Positions 1 through 8,807 are shown, numbered from the stretch's first letter. The stretch is DNA of 64,000 bases from Paenibacillus radicibacter (GCF_024721995.1 NZ_JANQBC010000009.1:218380-282379), one strand, 5' to 3'. Notes: a model not told the origin generated them from the sequence alone. Translations and numbers: made by a program.

Positions 1-414
1 TCCTACCATCTTTAAGCTCGTAAGCTCACTTGGCTCATAATATTTCATATCCAAGGCTTCGGAATGATCAACCTTTAGCTCACCATGGACATCCGTAGTA
101 TAGAACGCGACCGCCACAACAAAGAACTCATCACCATTAGGAACTTTGACGAAGCTGCTTGCTCCAGAATGAATATGAACGAGCTCAAGCTTACCCGCTT
201 GCAAGTTTGTCTCTTCATAAAGCTCCCTACGAGCCGTATCTTCCACAGACTCACCTAGCTCCATTAACCCGCCTGGCAATCCCCATGACCCATGAGGCAC
301 TGTCCGTTGCTGGAGCAGGATTTTACCGGCCTCATCCACCACAATTACAACAGAACCAACCAATATGACAGGGCGATGTCCTACTATCGCTCTCAAATCT
401 TCGACGTAACCCAT
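1..414 (-). CDS. Nudix hydrolase, 3'-truncated by the window edge
   Basis: The frame runs from ATG at 414 to the window edge without a stop (138 codons), so the C-terminus is missing. The protein begins MGYVEDLRAIVGHRPVIL, and the Nudix box GGLMELGESVEDTARRELYE (G-x5-E-x7-R-E-L-x-E-E) is visible around residues 49-71. Nudix enzymes cleave nucleoside-diphosphate-linked compounds using Mg2+ bound by the Glu residues of the box. The substrate cannot be read from sequence. It is the most downstream member of a minus-strand run of small enzymes, and the next upstream gene ends at 442. Confidence 0.85.
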   Translation of the reverse strand, partial: MGYVEDLRAIVGHRPVILVGSVVIVVDEAGKILLQQRTVPHGSWGLPGGLMELGESVEDTARRELYEETNLQAGKLELVHIHSGASSFVKVPNGDEFFVVAVAFYTTDVHGELKVDHSEALDMKYYEPSELTSLKMVG

Positions 415-441
415 GATGTCACCCCACTTGTAAGTAAATAG

Positions 442-786
442 CTAGATTTCTTCGACGATCGAACTACCCTTCGAACAATCTCTGCATGTCCATTCCCATT
501 CTTCATGAAGACGAAGTTTTCCGCTAGGTAGCAGCTCAGGCGTTGACTCACACTTTCCTGTCATTAGCTCATTATGCTCATTAATGTGGTGGTATCGCAT
601 ATCCAGCTTTCCATGATCATCGACTACCGCTACAAGACTTCCCACCACAATGCCTCCACCTGCATATTCTGCCCACACTCTGTTTCCTTCTTGCCTATAT
701 TTAAAAATCGTCTCCTGATTCACTTCGCCATTTTCTGTATTCTGAGCAATTCTAAATATTTTGCCATCATAATGAATTGGATTCAT
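442..786 (-). CDS. Conserved hypothetical protein, 'N-acetylglutamate synthase-like' small family
   Basis: About 114 residues. It has the pattern of a small Firmicute family often labelled N-acetylglutamate synthase without biochemical support: NTENGEV near the N-terminus, then WAEYAGGGIVVG, then LDMRYHHINEHNELMTGKCESTPE. No transmembrane segment or catalytic motif is evident. GGAGGG precedes both TTG at 792 (5 nt) and ATG at 786 (11 nt), so either could be the start; ATG is chosen here. I would not infer arginine biosynthesis from this name. Nudix genes flank it on both sides in the same orientation. Confidence 0.75.
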   Translation of the reverse strand: MNPIHYDGKIFRIAQNTENGEVNQETIFKYRQEGNRVWAEYAGGGIVVGSLVAVVDDHGKLDMRYHHINEHNELMTGKCESTPELLPSGKLRLHEEWEWTCRDCSKGSSIVEEI

Positions 787-804
787 ATGCAATCGTTCCC
801 TCCA

Positions 805-1260
805 TTAATTCACATCGCCGAGATAACAAACCTTACTTTCTCGACCTTGAAGTTGGCCGCTCATCTTACTGGGATACAACCTTATGTCATCGAGGCGACT
901 CAGTTCAACCCATTCAATCCCTATCTGCATATCATCTGCATTCGTAGCTTCAATTTGTCTCACTTCATAATCGATTTCACATGTAATGTAATACTCCACT
1001 TGATGGACATCATAATCAAATTCAGCATGTTGATGATTCTTACCAATATATTCTCGGATATTAGCAATATCTCTAGGTATTACACGATATCCAATTTCTT
1101 CGAGACATTCACGGATAACAGTATCACGAAGCGCTTCCCCTTTGTCTTGCCCTCCGCCAGGGAAAAGATAGAAGATCCCTTCTTGATCTTTATTTACTGT
1201 CAAAAGAATACGGTCGTTCTCAATAATGACTGCTTTCGCAGAATTTCGAATTGGTTTCAT
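805..1260 (-). CDS. Nudix hydrolase
   Basis: A 151-residue Nudix protein. The Nudix box spans residues 36-58 (GGGQDKGEALRDTVIRECLEEIG) with the REx2EE core intact. The start at 1260 is preferred over an in-frame start six codons upstream because AAGGAG lies 6-7 nt before it. The Ala-rich start and the FPGGG signature resemble ADP-ribose/NTP-type Nudix proteins, but the substrate is not identifiable. It is co-oriented and closely spaced with its neighbours. Confidence 0.88.
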   Translation of the reverse strand: MKPIRNSAKAVIIENDRILLTVNKDQEGIFYLFPGGGQDKGEALRDTVIRECLEEIGYRVIPRDIANIREYIGKNHQHAEFDYDVHQVEYYITCEIDYEVRQIEATNADDMQIGIEWVELSRLDDIRLYPSKMSGQLQGRESKVCYLGDVN

Positions 1261-1290
1261 GGTTATCTCCTTAAACAATTATTTATTGGT

Positions 1291-1929
1291 TTATACACTC
1301 ACTTCTTGATCGAACAGCTTCCTTAAATACATCGTACCCCTATCAACTGAAGTCTCTATGTAACCCACAATCTGATCTAACGTAAACACGCGAAGTGGTT
1401 CAGCAAGTGATTGTTCCTTGAAAGTCATATCCTCCCATAACTCCGGCATAAATGAAATGAGATCTTGCTCTCTTACCTCTTGGATTTCAACCGTTCTTAC
1501 TTTTTCAATCTCAGCGGCTATACTTAGCATGAGCTCTTTAGGAAATGAATAGTAATTCAACAACTTCCCATTTAACAAGGTAAAATCATGGTGATACCGC
1601 TTCAGCAAATCTGAATCTTGCTCCAACCTATTTTTCAGCCAAGGCATGTAGAAGCCCTTAAGCCATAGATCATCAGCAATCAAGTGCGTATAGTAACCCA
1701 ATATGTACTTAGTATGTTTATAGGAACTATACTTGCTCAGAAAACCTTCATAGTCCACGTACCTCGTATAGTCAACATGACTGCCTGCAAAGAAATGTGA
1801 CTCTTCTTTCGTAGAGACCGCGTCTGGCGCTACTCCTCCCAGTAAGAATGCACCTTTTTCATGCATACTTAATCGATCCGCGATCTGATTCACGATAATA
1901 AGATGCATCATTCTTGATCCCATCGCCAT
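1291..1929 (-). CDS. Zinc-dependent phospholipase C-like hydrolase family protein
   Basis: About 212 residues starting MAMGSRMMHLIIVNQIADRL. The N-terminal SRMMH, the GGVAPDA motif and further His/Asp residues (SHF, HVDYTRY, YYTHLIADDLW) match the Zn_dep_PLPC-like family found in Firmicutes. This family is predicted to bind zinc, but most members have no known substrate. No signal peptide is seen, so it is probably cytoplasmic. GAGG lies 5 nt before ATG at 1929; GTG at 1935 and ATG at 1923 are alternatives. Confidence 0.7.
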   Translation of the reverse strand: MAMGSRMMHLIIVNQIADRLSMHEKGAFLLGGVAPDAVSTKEESHFFAGSHVDYTRYVDYEGFLSKYSSYKHTKYILGYYTHLIADDLWLKGFYMPWLKNRLEQDSDLLKRYHHDFTLLNGKLLNYYSFPKELMLSIAAEIEKVRTVEIQEVREQDLISFMPELWEDMTFKEQSLAEPLRVFTLDQIVGYIETSVDRGTMYLRKLFDQEVSV

Positions 1930-1970
1930 TGTCACCTCTAATAAAAATTTGAAAATTCAAATATATTAAT

Positions 1971-2501
1971 TCACTTATACTCACTTTCCAAAATCGAATA
2001 GAAGTGTTGATCATGCCATTCCTTGTTCCAGAACAATTCCTCGCGGAATGTCCCTTCTCTTCTCATACCTACACGTTCCATAAGCTTAGCAGAGTGTACA
2101 TTGTTGGAATTGCACATCCCAACAACTTTGTGTGCTTGTAATTGTTCAAATGCATAATCTAAGAGCAGCTTAATCGCCTCTGTTCCATAACCATGACCTT
2201 GATAATCTTGTAAAATGGCAAATCCAAGCTCCCAACTCTTCCTGTGCTCGTTATAACTCCACATCTGAGCTAATCCTATTGGAACTTGAACATCATCGAC
2301 TAATGTCCAGATCACAAAGTCATAGGCATAGGATGAATCCATTTTCTTCAGGTATCTGTCTCTGACAGCATTCGGATCTGTTGCAATATACACCTCCTCT
2401 TCATACAACCATAGCTCCATATTGCATTCGAGCATGCTTATAAAATCTAGATCATCCTCTGTAACCCTAGTCAGACTTACTTTCTTACCATGAATCCTCA
2501 T
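1971..2501 (-). CDS. GNAT acetyltransferase, RimJ/RimL type
   Basis: A 176-residue single-domain GNAT. The acetyl-CoA-binding motif A appears as DYQGHGYGTEAIKLLLDYAF (Q/R-x-x-G-x-G/A). It is followed by the typical NVHSAKLMERVGMRREG segment that marks the RimJ/RimL branch, which usually acetylates N-terminal amines or small molecules. GGGGAAGAGT precedes ATG at 2501. The substrate is unknown. It is one of a dozen GNAT genes in this window. Confidence 0.88.
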   Translation of the reverse strand: MRIHGKKVSLTRVTEDDLDFISMLECNMELWLYEEEVYIATDPNAVRDRYLKKMDSSYAYDFVIWTLVDDVQVPIGLAQMWSYNEHRKSWELGFAILQDYQGHGYGTEAIKLLLDYAFEQLQAHKVVGMCNSNNVHSAKLMERVGMRREGTFREELFWNKEWHDQHFYSILESEYK

Positions 2502-2526
2502 ACTCTTCCCCTTTCACGAAAGCAAA

Positions 2527-2913
2527 TTACACATCAACTTTATAGTTCAACTGCAGTTCATCTGCTGGAAGACCTCGAATCCCCCAATTGTGCTTCGGTG
2601 TCTCGAATATCGTAATCTCAATGTCATTCTTGCTGATCCCAATAGTACCTAATCGTTCGAAGAGTAGGCGATACAGGGTTTTCTTAGCTTCTATTGATCT
2701 GCCCTCAAACATACTAATCTCGATAATTAGGTATTGCTCTGTACGATCCGCTGGATAGATGAAATCTTCCTTGTCCATGCATATAAAACGATGAAACTTC
2801 TTGTCAGCTGGCAATGCCATAGCATCCACAATACAGGAATGAATGCGTTCAGAGAGTTGAGACTGAATCGGTTTAATTGCACTTGTTAACCCGAATATTT
2901 TCACTTGCGCCAT
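2527..2913 (-). CDS. Tautomerase-superfamily protein (Tautomerase_2 type)
   Basis: 128 residues. The segments FMDKEDFIYPADRT, IIEISMFEGRSIEAKK and FETPKHNWGIRGLPADEL are characteristic of the double-length tautomerase family related to MSAD/4-oxalocrotonate tautomerase. The chain starts MAQVKIFG, so there is no Pro directly after the initiator Met; the usual catalytic Pro-1 is absent at that position and activity is uncertain. GGGAGG precedes ATG at 2913. It is distinct from the true 4-OT at 38053-38241. Confidence 0.75.
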   Translation of the reverse strand: MAQVKIFGLTSAIKPIQSQLSERIHSCIVDAMALPADKKFHRFICMDKEDFIYPADRTEQYLIIEISMFEGRSIEAKKTLYRLLFERLGTIGISKNDIEITIFETPKHNWGIRGLPADELQLNYKVDV

Positions 2914-2939
2914 GAATGATTCCTCCCATTATTGAGTGA

Positions 2940-3539
2940 TTAACCCCTATTTCTTATCTCTATCGTCACAAAAATCGAACTCAAATACGTCTTAACCTCC
3001 ACGATCTCAAACCCTTCCTCACGAATCAGCTCTATCGTGTCCCGATTCAAGTGGCAGCCATCGCAGACCTTTTTCCAAATCGGAGTCATGACATCTTGCA
3101 GAGTCGCCAACATGATGTTCTTGTGCCGTACATGCTCAAACAGTAATAGGGTTCCAGCTGGCTTACAAACCCTCTTCATCTCTCGAATGGCTTGCACAGG
3201 ATCTGGAATGGTACAAAGAATGAGGGTTCCGATGACCGTATCGAATGTGTGATTTGTAAAAGGCAACTGCTCAGCATTTCCTTCTATAACATGAACCTCT
3301 GCAAGTGTAGAAGACGCGCGTTCCAGTGCTATTTTTCGAAAAATAGGGTTCGGTTCAATTGCTGTCACACGTACATTCTTGTAAAAATCGAAATTGATAC
3401 CTGTTCCGCAGCCCACCTCTAATACGTTACCACTTGCTTTACCCACGAGCTCGGCTCGAATCCGTCGGAATCTCTTCTGCTCCAACGGTCCCATTAGCCG
3501 ATCATAATACTGGACGAACCCCTTACTCCATCTGTTCAT
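2940..3539 (-). CDS. Class I SAM-dependent methyltransferase
   Basis: 199 residues if started at ATG 3539. SAM motif I is NVLEVGCGTGINF at residues 38-50. It is followed by VTAIEPNP (acidic motif II), GNAEQLPF, and a post-motif region LLLFEHVRH typical of the UbiE/Methyltransf_11 group that methylates small molecules or lipids. The start is unclear because no good Shine-Dalgarno is visible. The gene overlaps the end of the upstream GNAT gene by 17 nt, so translational coupling is likely. Confidence 0.82.
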   Translation of the reverse strand: MNRWSKGFVQYYDRLMGPLEQKRFRRIRAELVGKASGNVLEVGCGTGINFDFYKNVRVTAIEPNPIFRKIALERASSTLAEVHVIEGNAEQLPFTNHTFDTVIGTLILCTIPDPVQAIREMKRVCKPAGTLLLFEHVRHKNIMLATLQDVMTPIWKKVCDGCHLNRDTIELIREEGFEIVEVKTYLSSIFVTIEIRNRG

Positions 3540-4077
3540 TGCGCAGTACCATATGGATGTGATCTTCCCACTTGCCATTGATTCTCAAGTAGTTCTTCGC
3601 TAAACCTTCCTCATAGAAGCCTAACTTCTGAACAACCTTGAGCGATGCAGCATTCTTCGGCATAATGTTCGCTTCGATGCGATGTAGTTCTAGCTCCTCA
3701 AAGGCAACTTCAATCATTCTACGGATTCCTTCCGTCATGTAACCCTTATTCTTAGCGGCATGATCGAGACGATATCCCAAGAAACAGGACAAGAACGCAC
3801 CTCTTACGATGTTGCTGAGCGCGATTGAACCAATCATGACATCAGGCTGTTCCTTCGTGTACATCCACACTTTAACTACTTGCCCCTGTTCGATCTGAAG
3901 AAGATCCCCCGAAATTAATCTTCTCTGCATGTCCAATGTGTAATAATCCGCTGTTCGGGCAACTTCCCATTCTTCTAAGAAATGTTGATTGCGAAGCACA
4001 TAATTGAGTAGTTGATTAGTATAGGATTCATCAATAGTCTTCAGAATCAGTCGCCCTGTCTCAATCTCAATTGTCAT
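3523..4077 (-). CDS. GNAT acetyltransferase, RimJ/RimL type
   Basis: 184 residues beginning MTIEIETGRLILKTIDES, a typical ETxRLxLR RimJ start. The acetyl-CoA loop is degenerate (HAAKNKGYMTEGIRRMIEVAF), followed by ANIMPKNAASLKVVQKLGFYEEG. Its start overlaps the stop of the upstream GNAT gene as ATGA (4074-4077), which implies a translationally coupled pair. The substrate is unknown; an N-terminal amine or a small amine is plausible for this branch. Confidence 0.88.
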   Translation of the reverse strand: MTIEIETGRLILKTIDESYTNQLLNYVLRNQHFLEEWEVARTADYYTLDMQRRLISGDLLQIEQGQVVKVWMYTKEQPDVMIGSIALSNIVRGAFLSCFLGYRLDHAAKNKGYMTEGIRRMIEVAFEELELHRIEANIMPKNAASLKVVQKLGFYEEGLAKNYLRINGKWEDHIHMVLRNEQME

Positions 4078-4523
4078 AAGTATAACTTCATCCCTTCATG
4101 ACTGATAACAAATCCGAGTCGCTCGTAGAATCGATGGGCATCCGTGCGCGCTTTATCTGTTGTTAATTGTACAAGCCCACATCCAGCATCTTCAGCCAAT
4201 TGAATCGCATACTTGAACAGCGCTTCGCCCACCCCTTTACTGCGATGGTTCCGATCTACACGCACACCCTCAATTTGAGCACGCAGCATGCCAAGTCGCA
4301 CTACACCTGGTATGTAAGTAAGCTGCAAGCAGCCCATGACGTCTTCTCCCTCAACCGCAACGATAATTTGGTTCCCTTCTTGACGTTCCATTCTTTCAAA
4401 AGCATCAATGTACACCTGTGGAAGTGGATCACGATATTGCTCACGTGTTGCTCCAAGCTCATCATCCGCTAGCATGCGTACAATTGCAGGTAAATCATTA
4501 ATAGTTGCTTTTCGAAAAATCAT
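4074..4523 (-). CDS. GNAT acetyltransferase
   Basis: 149 residues. The central V-R-V-D-R-NHRSKGVGEALFKYA segment gives the R-x-x-G-x-G/A acetyl-CoA loop, and the C-terminus has TDKARTDAHRFYERLGF, the standard GNAT motif B. GGAGGCAGGATAG precedes ATG at 4523. It is first in a three-gene coupled set (GNAT, GNAT, methyltransferase) joined by overlaps, so the three are probably co-translated. The specific acceptor is not predictable. Confidence 0.88.
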   Translation of the reverse strand: MIFRKATINDLPAIVRMLADDELGATREQYRDPLPQVYIDAFERMERQEGNQIIVAVEGEDVMGCLQLTYIPGVVRLGMLRAQIEGVRVDRNHRSKGVGEALFKYAIQLAEDAGCGLVQLTTDKARTDAHRFYERLGFVISHEGMKLYL

Positions 4524-4541
4524 CTATCCTGCCTCCTCCAG

Positions 4542-5168
4542 TTACTTCCTATGTATTTTCCATAAACATAGGTTAAAGTTCTTCTTCGTCTCCCTACTTG
4601 CACCCCAAATCTCGAATGATTCAATCGCAATAAGTTCAGGTATGTATGTCCGAAGCAATCTCCCATCTGTTTGCTGAAGCACTTGTTGATTCAAGTTTTC
4701 GATATCTAGAACAATGCCTAAGTCCGATATCGCATGCTGAATGAAGTATTTATGTTCATTTGCTAAAGCTTTCATTTTGACAAAATCATTTATTAAGCTC
4801 TGGAGAGAAGCTTGGTACATAAGCCCGTTTTTCTTAAATCTAGCCCATTTAAGTTCAATTCCAATTTCACTTATATAGCTATGATCTTCCAATTTTGTAT
4901 ATAAGGCAAGGTCAAGTATTTTTTTATTCGAATACGCATAATCCTCAGGACGAATCTTGTACTTAGGCAGCAGTTCTACATAGACTAAAAACTTAATAAT
5001 CGGTTCAGTCACCGACCATGTGCCAATACCTTTGTAATAATCTTTGTAAAAGGTGTCCTTGTACGGCGAACTTAAGTATTGAGCACGAATACGCTCGTCC
5101 CAATTCATTAGCGCTTGCTTCATATCCAGCAAGAATGTTCGCATAAACGTATCCGGTAACATCTCCAT
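4542..5168 (-). CDS. Hypothetical protein of unknown function
   Basis: 208 residues, soluble, no signal peptide or membrane segment. I do not recognise the family. It is rich in Lys, Tyr and aromatic residues, with a central block YISEIGIELKWARFKKNGLMYQASLQSLINDF and a C-terminal LIAIESFEIWGASRE. The acidic residue followed by ELKW recalls restriction-endonuclease-like folds, but this is only a weak visual resemblance. GGAGGT lies 10-11 nt before ATG at 5168. It sits between two GNAT genes. Confidence 0.65.
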   Translation of the reverse strand: MEMLPDTFMRTFLLDMKQALMNWDERIRAQYLSSPYKDTFYKDYYKGIGTWSVTEPIIKFLVYVELLPKYKIRPEDYAYSNKKILDLALYTKLEDHSYISEIGIELKWARFKKNGLMYQASLQSLINDFVKMKALANEHKYFIQHAISDLGIVLDIENLNQQVLQQTDGRLLRTYIPELIAIESFEIWGASRETKKNFNLCLWKIHRK

Positions 5169-5277
5169 TTATCTTTGACCTCCAATCATTAAGCATTTCT
5201 ACCTACCGAGTTACCAACAGCAAAAGCCCCGCAGGAAATGAATTTTCACTGTCGAGGCATCGTAAGTAATCGGGTCA

Positions 5278-5826
5278 TTATTTATTTAATTCCAAAAATT
5301 CATGACGCAAGATACCCATGATAAGATCATCTCCATATTCTCCTTCGGTGAACCGATGGCTTCTTAGACGACCTTCGTGCTGGAAACCGCATTTTTCATA
5401 ACAATGAATCGCAATGGCATTCTTCGGATTCACATGAAGCTGGATTCGATATAAGTTCATCTGTTGAAATGCAAAGTTAAGCATCAGCTTAATGGATTCC
5501 GTCCCATAGCCTTTATTCTGATCAGAAGTTACAGCGAGTACAATGCCAAGTATAGCATTTCGATTCTTCCAATCGATACTAAACAAATCAACTTGACCTA
5601 GATACTCTTCCGTTTCTTTGTCAGCGATAACAAAACCCTGCATATCGGGTTTACCTTCAAGCTTGCCATTCAAGCGCTTCTCAGTCGCTTCGATCGTCAT
5701 TGGATAGAGGAACGCATCGGATAAGTTCTTCGTAATTTCATAGTTGTTCACCCACTTACGAATTGCCGGTAAATCTTCCTTGCGGTATTCCCGTAACATA
5801 ATTCTTGATCCGATTATATGAGCCAT
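5278..5826 (-). CDS. GNAT acetyltransferase, RimJ/RimL type
   Basis: 182 residues. It starts MAHIIGSRIMLREYRKEDLPAIRKWVNN, the hallmark of RimJ-like proteins. The acetyl-CoA loop is TSDQNKGYGTESIKLMLNFAF, followed by HVNPKNAIAIHCYEKCGFQHEGRLR. GGAGGGTACAGGAG precedes ATG at 5826. About 110 bp without a gene separate it from the downstream hypothetical gene. Function is limited to a generic N-acetyltransferase assignment. Confidence 0.9.
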   Translation of the reverse strand: MAHIIGSRIMLREYRKEDLPAIRKWVNNYEITKNLSDAFLYPMTIEATEKRLNGKLEGKPDMQGFVIADKETEEYLGQVDLFSIDWKNRNAILGIVLAVTSDQNKGYGTESIKLMLNFAFQQMNLYRIQLHVNPKNAIAIHCYEKCGFQHEGRLRSHRFTEGEYGDDLIMGILRHEFLELNK

Positions 5827-5845
5827 CTCCTGTACCCTCCCCGAG

Positions 5846-6541
5846 TTAATCTATACCAACTATGGCTTTCAATTGCGCTAGTTCCAGAATCTCATAAGTT
5901 GGCTTAATACCTGATACCTGTTCTGTACCATGCGGGTTAAACCAGCACGTATCAATACCGTAATTGTTACCGCCTTGAATATCTGAACTGAGAGAGTCTC
6001 CCACCATAATCGTTCTTACTCGATCTGTCAGATTCAGCTTGTCAAATGCATAATCGAAAATTTCTTGCTGCGGCTTCTGGAAACCAGTTTCCTCCGACAC
6101 AATAATCTGCTCGAACAATGTACCAATCTCTGATCGACCAATTCGGCTTAGCTGTACCTGCTTAATCCCATTCGTAATAATCGCTAGTCGGTATCCGCTT
6201 GCTGCTAGCTCATGACAGAGCTCAGCTGCACCTTCCACAAGGAAAGAACCTTCACTTAATAGTTGCAAGTATTGCTCACCGAATAGCGATGGATTGATAC
6301 TGCTCAAGTTATGTTCTTCGATAAATCTTTCAAATCGAAGCGTACGCAACTGATCTAAATTCACTTGCCCTTGCTCATACTCATTCCATAATTGCTGATT
6401 AATCTTCCGATAACTCGTTACATGTTCAGCTTGAAGCTCTAATCCTTGATTGCTAAACGCATTGGTTAATGCATGTGCTTCACACTGGGTAAAGTCAAAC
6501 AACGTATCGTCTGCATCGAATAATATCACATCATACTTCAT
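5846..6541 (-). CDS. HAD-family pyrimidine 5'-nucleotidase, YjjG-like
   Basis: 231 residues. HAD motif I is FDADDTLFD (nucleophile Asp9, acid Asp11). Motif II is IITNG, the motif III Lys is in TGFQKPQQEIFDYAF, and motif IV is VGDSLSSDI. The cap arrangement and the conserved WFNPHG segment fit the YjjG (TIGR02254) group, which dephosphorylates non-canonical pyrimidine nucleotides as house-cleaning enzymes. Its ATG overlaps the stop of the upstream GNAT gene (ATGA), so the two are coupled. Confidence 0.88.
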   Translation of the reverse strand: MKYDVILFDADDTLFDFTQCEAHALTNAFSNQGLELQAEHVTSYRKINQQLWNEYEQGQVNLDQLRTLRFERFIEEHNLSSINPSLFGEQYLQLLSEGSFLVEGAAELCHELAASGYRLAIITNGIKQVQLSRIGRSEIGTLFEQIIVSEETGFQKPQQEIFDYAFDKLNLTDRVRTIMVGDSLSSDIQGGNNYGIDTCWFNPHGTEQVSGIKPTYEILELAQLKAIVGID

Positions 6542-6984
6542 GAAAAATGATACCTAGCGACAACTTCGCCACCCGACCATTCTGTAATCCCTTCTTCAAT
6601 AAACCCTACTTTCGCATACAATTTTCGTGCCAGATCATTCTCAGGCCGATAACTAATAAGCAGTACATCCGTACGATCATCCTTCTGCCTTACTTCCTCC
6701 ATAATTAACTCAATTGCTTTCTTCCCGTAGCCCATACCTTGAAACGCTTCATCGATCATCAACCGATGAATCCAATAGTTTCCGTCATCTTCATCCTTAC
6801 CGAACATTGTAAAGCCAACTAGCGTCTCGGCATCATAGATTGCTTTTGCTTCAAAATTCTCTAAAAACTGTACTTGAGCAATAGAAAACATATTAGAAGC
6901 AACGAAATTCACTTGTTCAGGCTTTACCTCCAATTTCATGCATGCACGCCAGTTGTTCTTATCTACTTTCTGAAGACTAATCAT
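6538..6984 (-). CDS. GNAT acetyltransferase, BltD/PaiA-like (possible spermidine acetyltransferase)
   Basis: 148 residues. The start MISLQKVDKNNWRACMKLEV followed by FVASNMFSIAQ is the pattern of the BltD/SpeG-like polyamine acetyltransferase group. The acetyl-CoA loop is FQGMGYGKKAIELIM, and the C-terminus has RPENDLARKLYAKVGF. Spermine/spermidine is the usual substrate in characterised relatives, so polyamine acetylation is a reasonable but unproven inference. It overlaps the YjjG-like nucleotidase downstream by 4 nt. Confidence 0.85.
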   Translation of the reverse strand: MISLQKVDKNNWRACMKLEVKPEQVNFVASNMFSIAQVQFLENFEAKAIYDAETLVGFTMFGKDEDDGNYWIHRLMIDEAFQGMGYGKKAIELIMEEVRQKDDRTDVLLISYRPENDLARKLYAKVGFIEEGITEWSGGEVVARYHFS

Positions 6985-7004
6985 TCAGCACCCCTCGAAT
7001 CTCT

Positions 7005-7739
7005 TTAAATGAATTTGTATAACACCATCTTGATCATTGCAAAATATTCCCGAATCATATAGTTCATTGTCAGGAAAAATGGTCCATGACTCGTCAAACC
7101 ATAAGCCGTATAACCTTGCTCCTGGGCAAGATGCTTAGCTCTGAACATATGGTAATCGCTTGTTACGATTAGAATTCTAGGGTTCTTGACACCCTTGTCT
7201 TCTAATACCGCTTTCGAGAAAAGTAAATTCTCTTCTGTACTCGTCGCTTTACTCTCAAGCGTGATTCGGCTACTATCGATTCCATGCTGTAGCAAATACC
7301 TACTCATCGCTTCCGCTTCGGTAATATCTTCACCAGGACCTTGTCCACCTGATACGATTACAGGAATGTCTTTATTCGCATTCAAATAATCTAGTGCACT
7401 ATTCATACGCAGCCACAACGTCTGGGAAAGTTCTGTCCCACGAAGTCCCGCTCCGAGTACAACAACATAATCTACATCATGAACTTCATGATCATCAACG
7501 CGAAATGCGGAGAGAATAATCGCTTGAACGATGATAAAAGATAAGGCAAATACGATACCACCTGCGACAAGCAGCTTCTTCACAATCGGGATCTTACGAA
7601 AATCGACGCGCCACATGATGAGAATGAATGCACCCAACACACAGACGAACATCGCACCAAAGCTTCCCCCTGAAAACAAATAAATACCCAAACACACTAA
7701 CAATATACCTATATCGAAATACACGGGTCTCTTCGTCAT
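7005..7739 (-). CDS. YdcF/SanA-like DUF218 membrane protein
   Basis: 244 residues. Two to three N-terminal hydrophobic segments (about 7-30, 31-45, 55-78) anchor an extracytoplasmic DUF218 domain. That domain carries VDYVVVLGAGLRG, IPVIVSGGQGPGEDITEAEAMSRYL and SKATSTEENLLFS, then ILIVTSDYHMFRA, all diagnostic of the YdcF-like family linked to envelope functions such as SanA-type barrier integrity. GGAG sits 7 nt before ATG at 7739. Four nucleotides separate it from the upstream small membrane-anchored gene, so the two form a unit. Confidence 0.85.
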   Translation of the reverse strand: MTKRPVYFDIGILLVCLGIYLFSGGSFGAMFVCVLGAFILIMWRVDFRKIPIVKKLLVAGGIVFALSFIIVQAIILSAFRVDDHEVHDVDYVVVLGAGLRGTELSQTLWLRMNSALDYLNANKDIPVIVSGGQGPGEDITEAEAMSRYLLQHGIDSSRITLESKATSTEENLLFSKAVLEDKGVKNPRILIVTSDYHMFRAKHLAQEQGYTAYGLTSHGPFFLTMNYMIREYFAMIKMVLYKFI

Positions 7740-7743
7740 CGCT

Positions 7744-8097
7744 TCACTCCATTTGAACCTTAATTTCCACATACTCTCGTGAGAGTTTTTTTAACGTTAC
7801 AATCGTTCTCTGCTGCTCTTTAGTGAAAATATAAGCAGATCCCAGTTGATCATCTAACTTCCAACCTGATCCTTCTAATAAGCCACTGAGCCTATCATGA
7901 TCACTTACTCTAATATTTTTCGCCAAAAATGTATCTAGCTCCTGACCCTTGCTGGTCTGAATCAGATCAACCTGAGCCATCTCTAGTCGCGGCATCCCCC
8001 ATAAGTTACGAACCCCATAATCACTCACATGCATGAAAATGAGTACCCCAAGTAAGCTTGATGCGACAAGCAATATCAATCTGTGTTTCAAGTTCAT
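7744..8097 (-). CDS. Small membrane-anchored protein of unknown function
   Basis: 117 residues. One N-terminal hydrophobic helix (about residues 6-24) is followed by a soluble, probably extracytoplasmic region containing LDTFLAKNIRVSDHDRLSGLLEGSGWKLDDQLGS. I do not recognise the family. AGGTGA precedes ATG at 8097. The 4-nt gap to the DUF218 gene suggests they are co-expressed and possibly act together at the envelope. Confidence 0.7.
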   Translation of the reverse strand: MNLKHRLILLVASSLLGVLIFMHVSDYGVRNLWGMPRLEMAQVDLIQTSKGQELDTFLAKNIRVSDHDRLSGLLEGSGWKLDDQLGSAYIFTKEQQRTIVTLKKLSREYVEIKVQME

Positions 8098-8206
8098 TCA
8101 CCTATCCATTATCCTAGCAAATTGCTCAATCTCCTCCACTTTAGCACGATAAATAAAAATTGGAAATACATGATCTGTATCTCCAACTATATAATCGATT
8201 TCGTAA

Positions 8207-8761
8207 TCACTTCACATAATCCCTAACCTTGCAATACCACACCATATGGTCAGAGTCTTGCCCCCAATAGTCTTCTACGATTACATACGGTGTACCAAAT
8301 TTATGCTTCCATCTACCTTGCGCTTGTTGATAACCGCTATCCAAGCAGAATTCCTCAACTCCTCGCTCATGTAAATGACGAAGTAGCGCTTGAATGAGTG
8401 CCGATCCGACGCCCTGATCCTGATAAGCCGGAAGTACATACATGCTGCCCACTTCACCCACAGCATCGAGCTGATGATTCGTGCATACTTTCACATCATC
8501 ACCGCATGGCGCATAAGAAATCGTCCCAACGACAACGTCATTAAGCTTAGCAACGAGGAACAATATATCCGAATCCATACCCATGGGACTTAGCGCTTGG
8601 TCGAGCAAATGCTTCTTGTGCACAATCTCTGATTGGATATCGCTAAGGAGATGACCACTACCTTCTTTATCAAAAGCATCAGCAATAGATAACTCAAATA
8701 CTTGGTATGCAGTACTAGCATCTTGCGGCGTGACGCGATTAATCGTCAAATTCGGATACAT
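8207..8761 (-). CDS. GNAT acetyltransferase
   Basis: 184 residues from MYPNLTINRVTPQD. The acetyl-CoA loop is LPAYQDQGVGSALIQALLRHLHERG, preceded by GEVGSMYVL (beta 4). The C-terminal motif is changed: after LDSGYQQAQGRWKHKFGTPY comes VIVEDYWG, which is seen in a GNAT subfamily with an altered end. AGAGGGG lies 8 nt before ATG at 8761, so a longer upstream frame (to 8902) overlapping the neighbouring gene is rejected. The substrate is unknown. Confidence 0.87.
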   Translation of the reverse strand: MYPNLTINRVTPQDASTAYQVFELSIADAFDKEGSGHLLSDIQSEIVHKKHLLDQALSPMGMDSDILFLVAKLNDVVVGTISYAPCGDDVKVCTNHQLDAVGEVGSMYVLPAYQDQGVGSALIQALLRHLHERGVEEFCLDSGYQQAQGRWKHKFGTPYVIVEDYWGQDSDHMVWYCKVRDYVK

Positions 8762-8807
8762 GGAGCAAGCCCCTCTTTTCAAAAGAATGATATATTTATT
8801 AACGTAA

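Noticed and set aside
574..1326. Long plus-strand open frame (250 codons) opposite the Nudix and neighbouring genes
   Set aside because: It lies entirely antisense to two well-supported minus-strand genes, has no ribosome site and the composition of a reverse-strand shadow.
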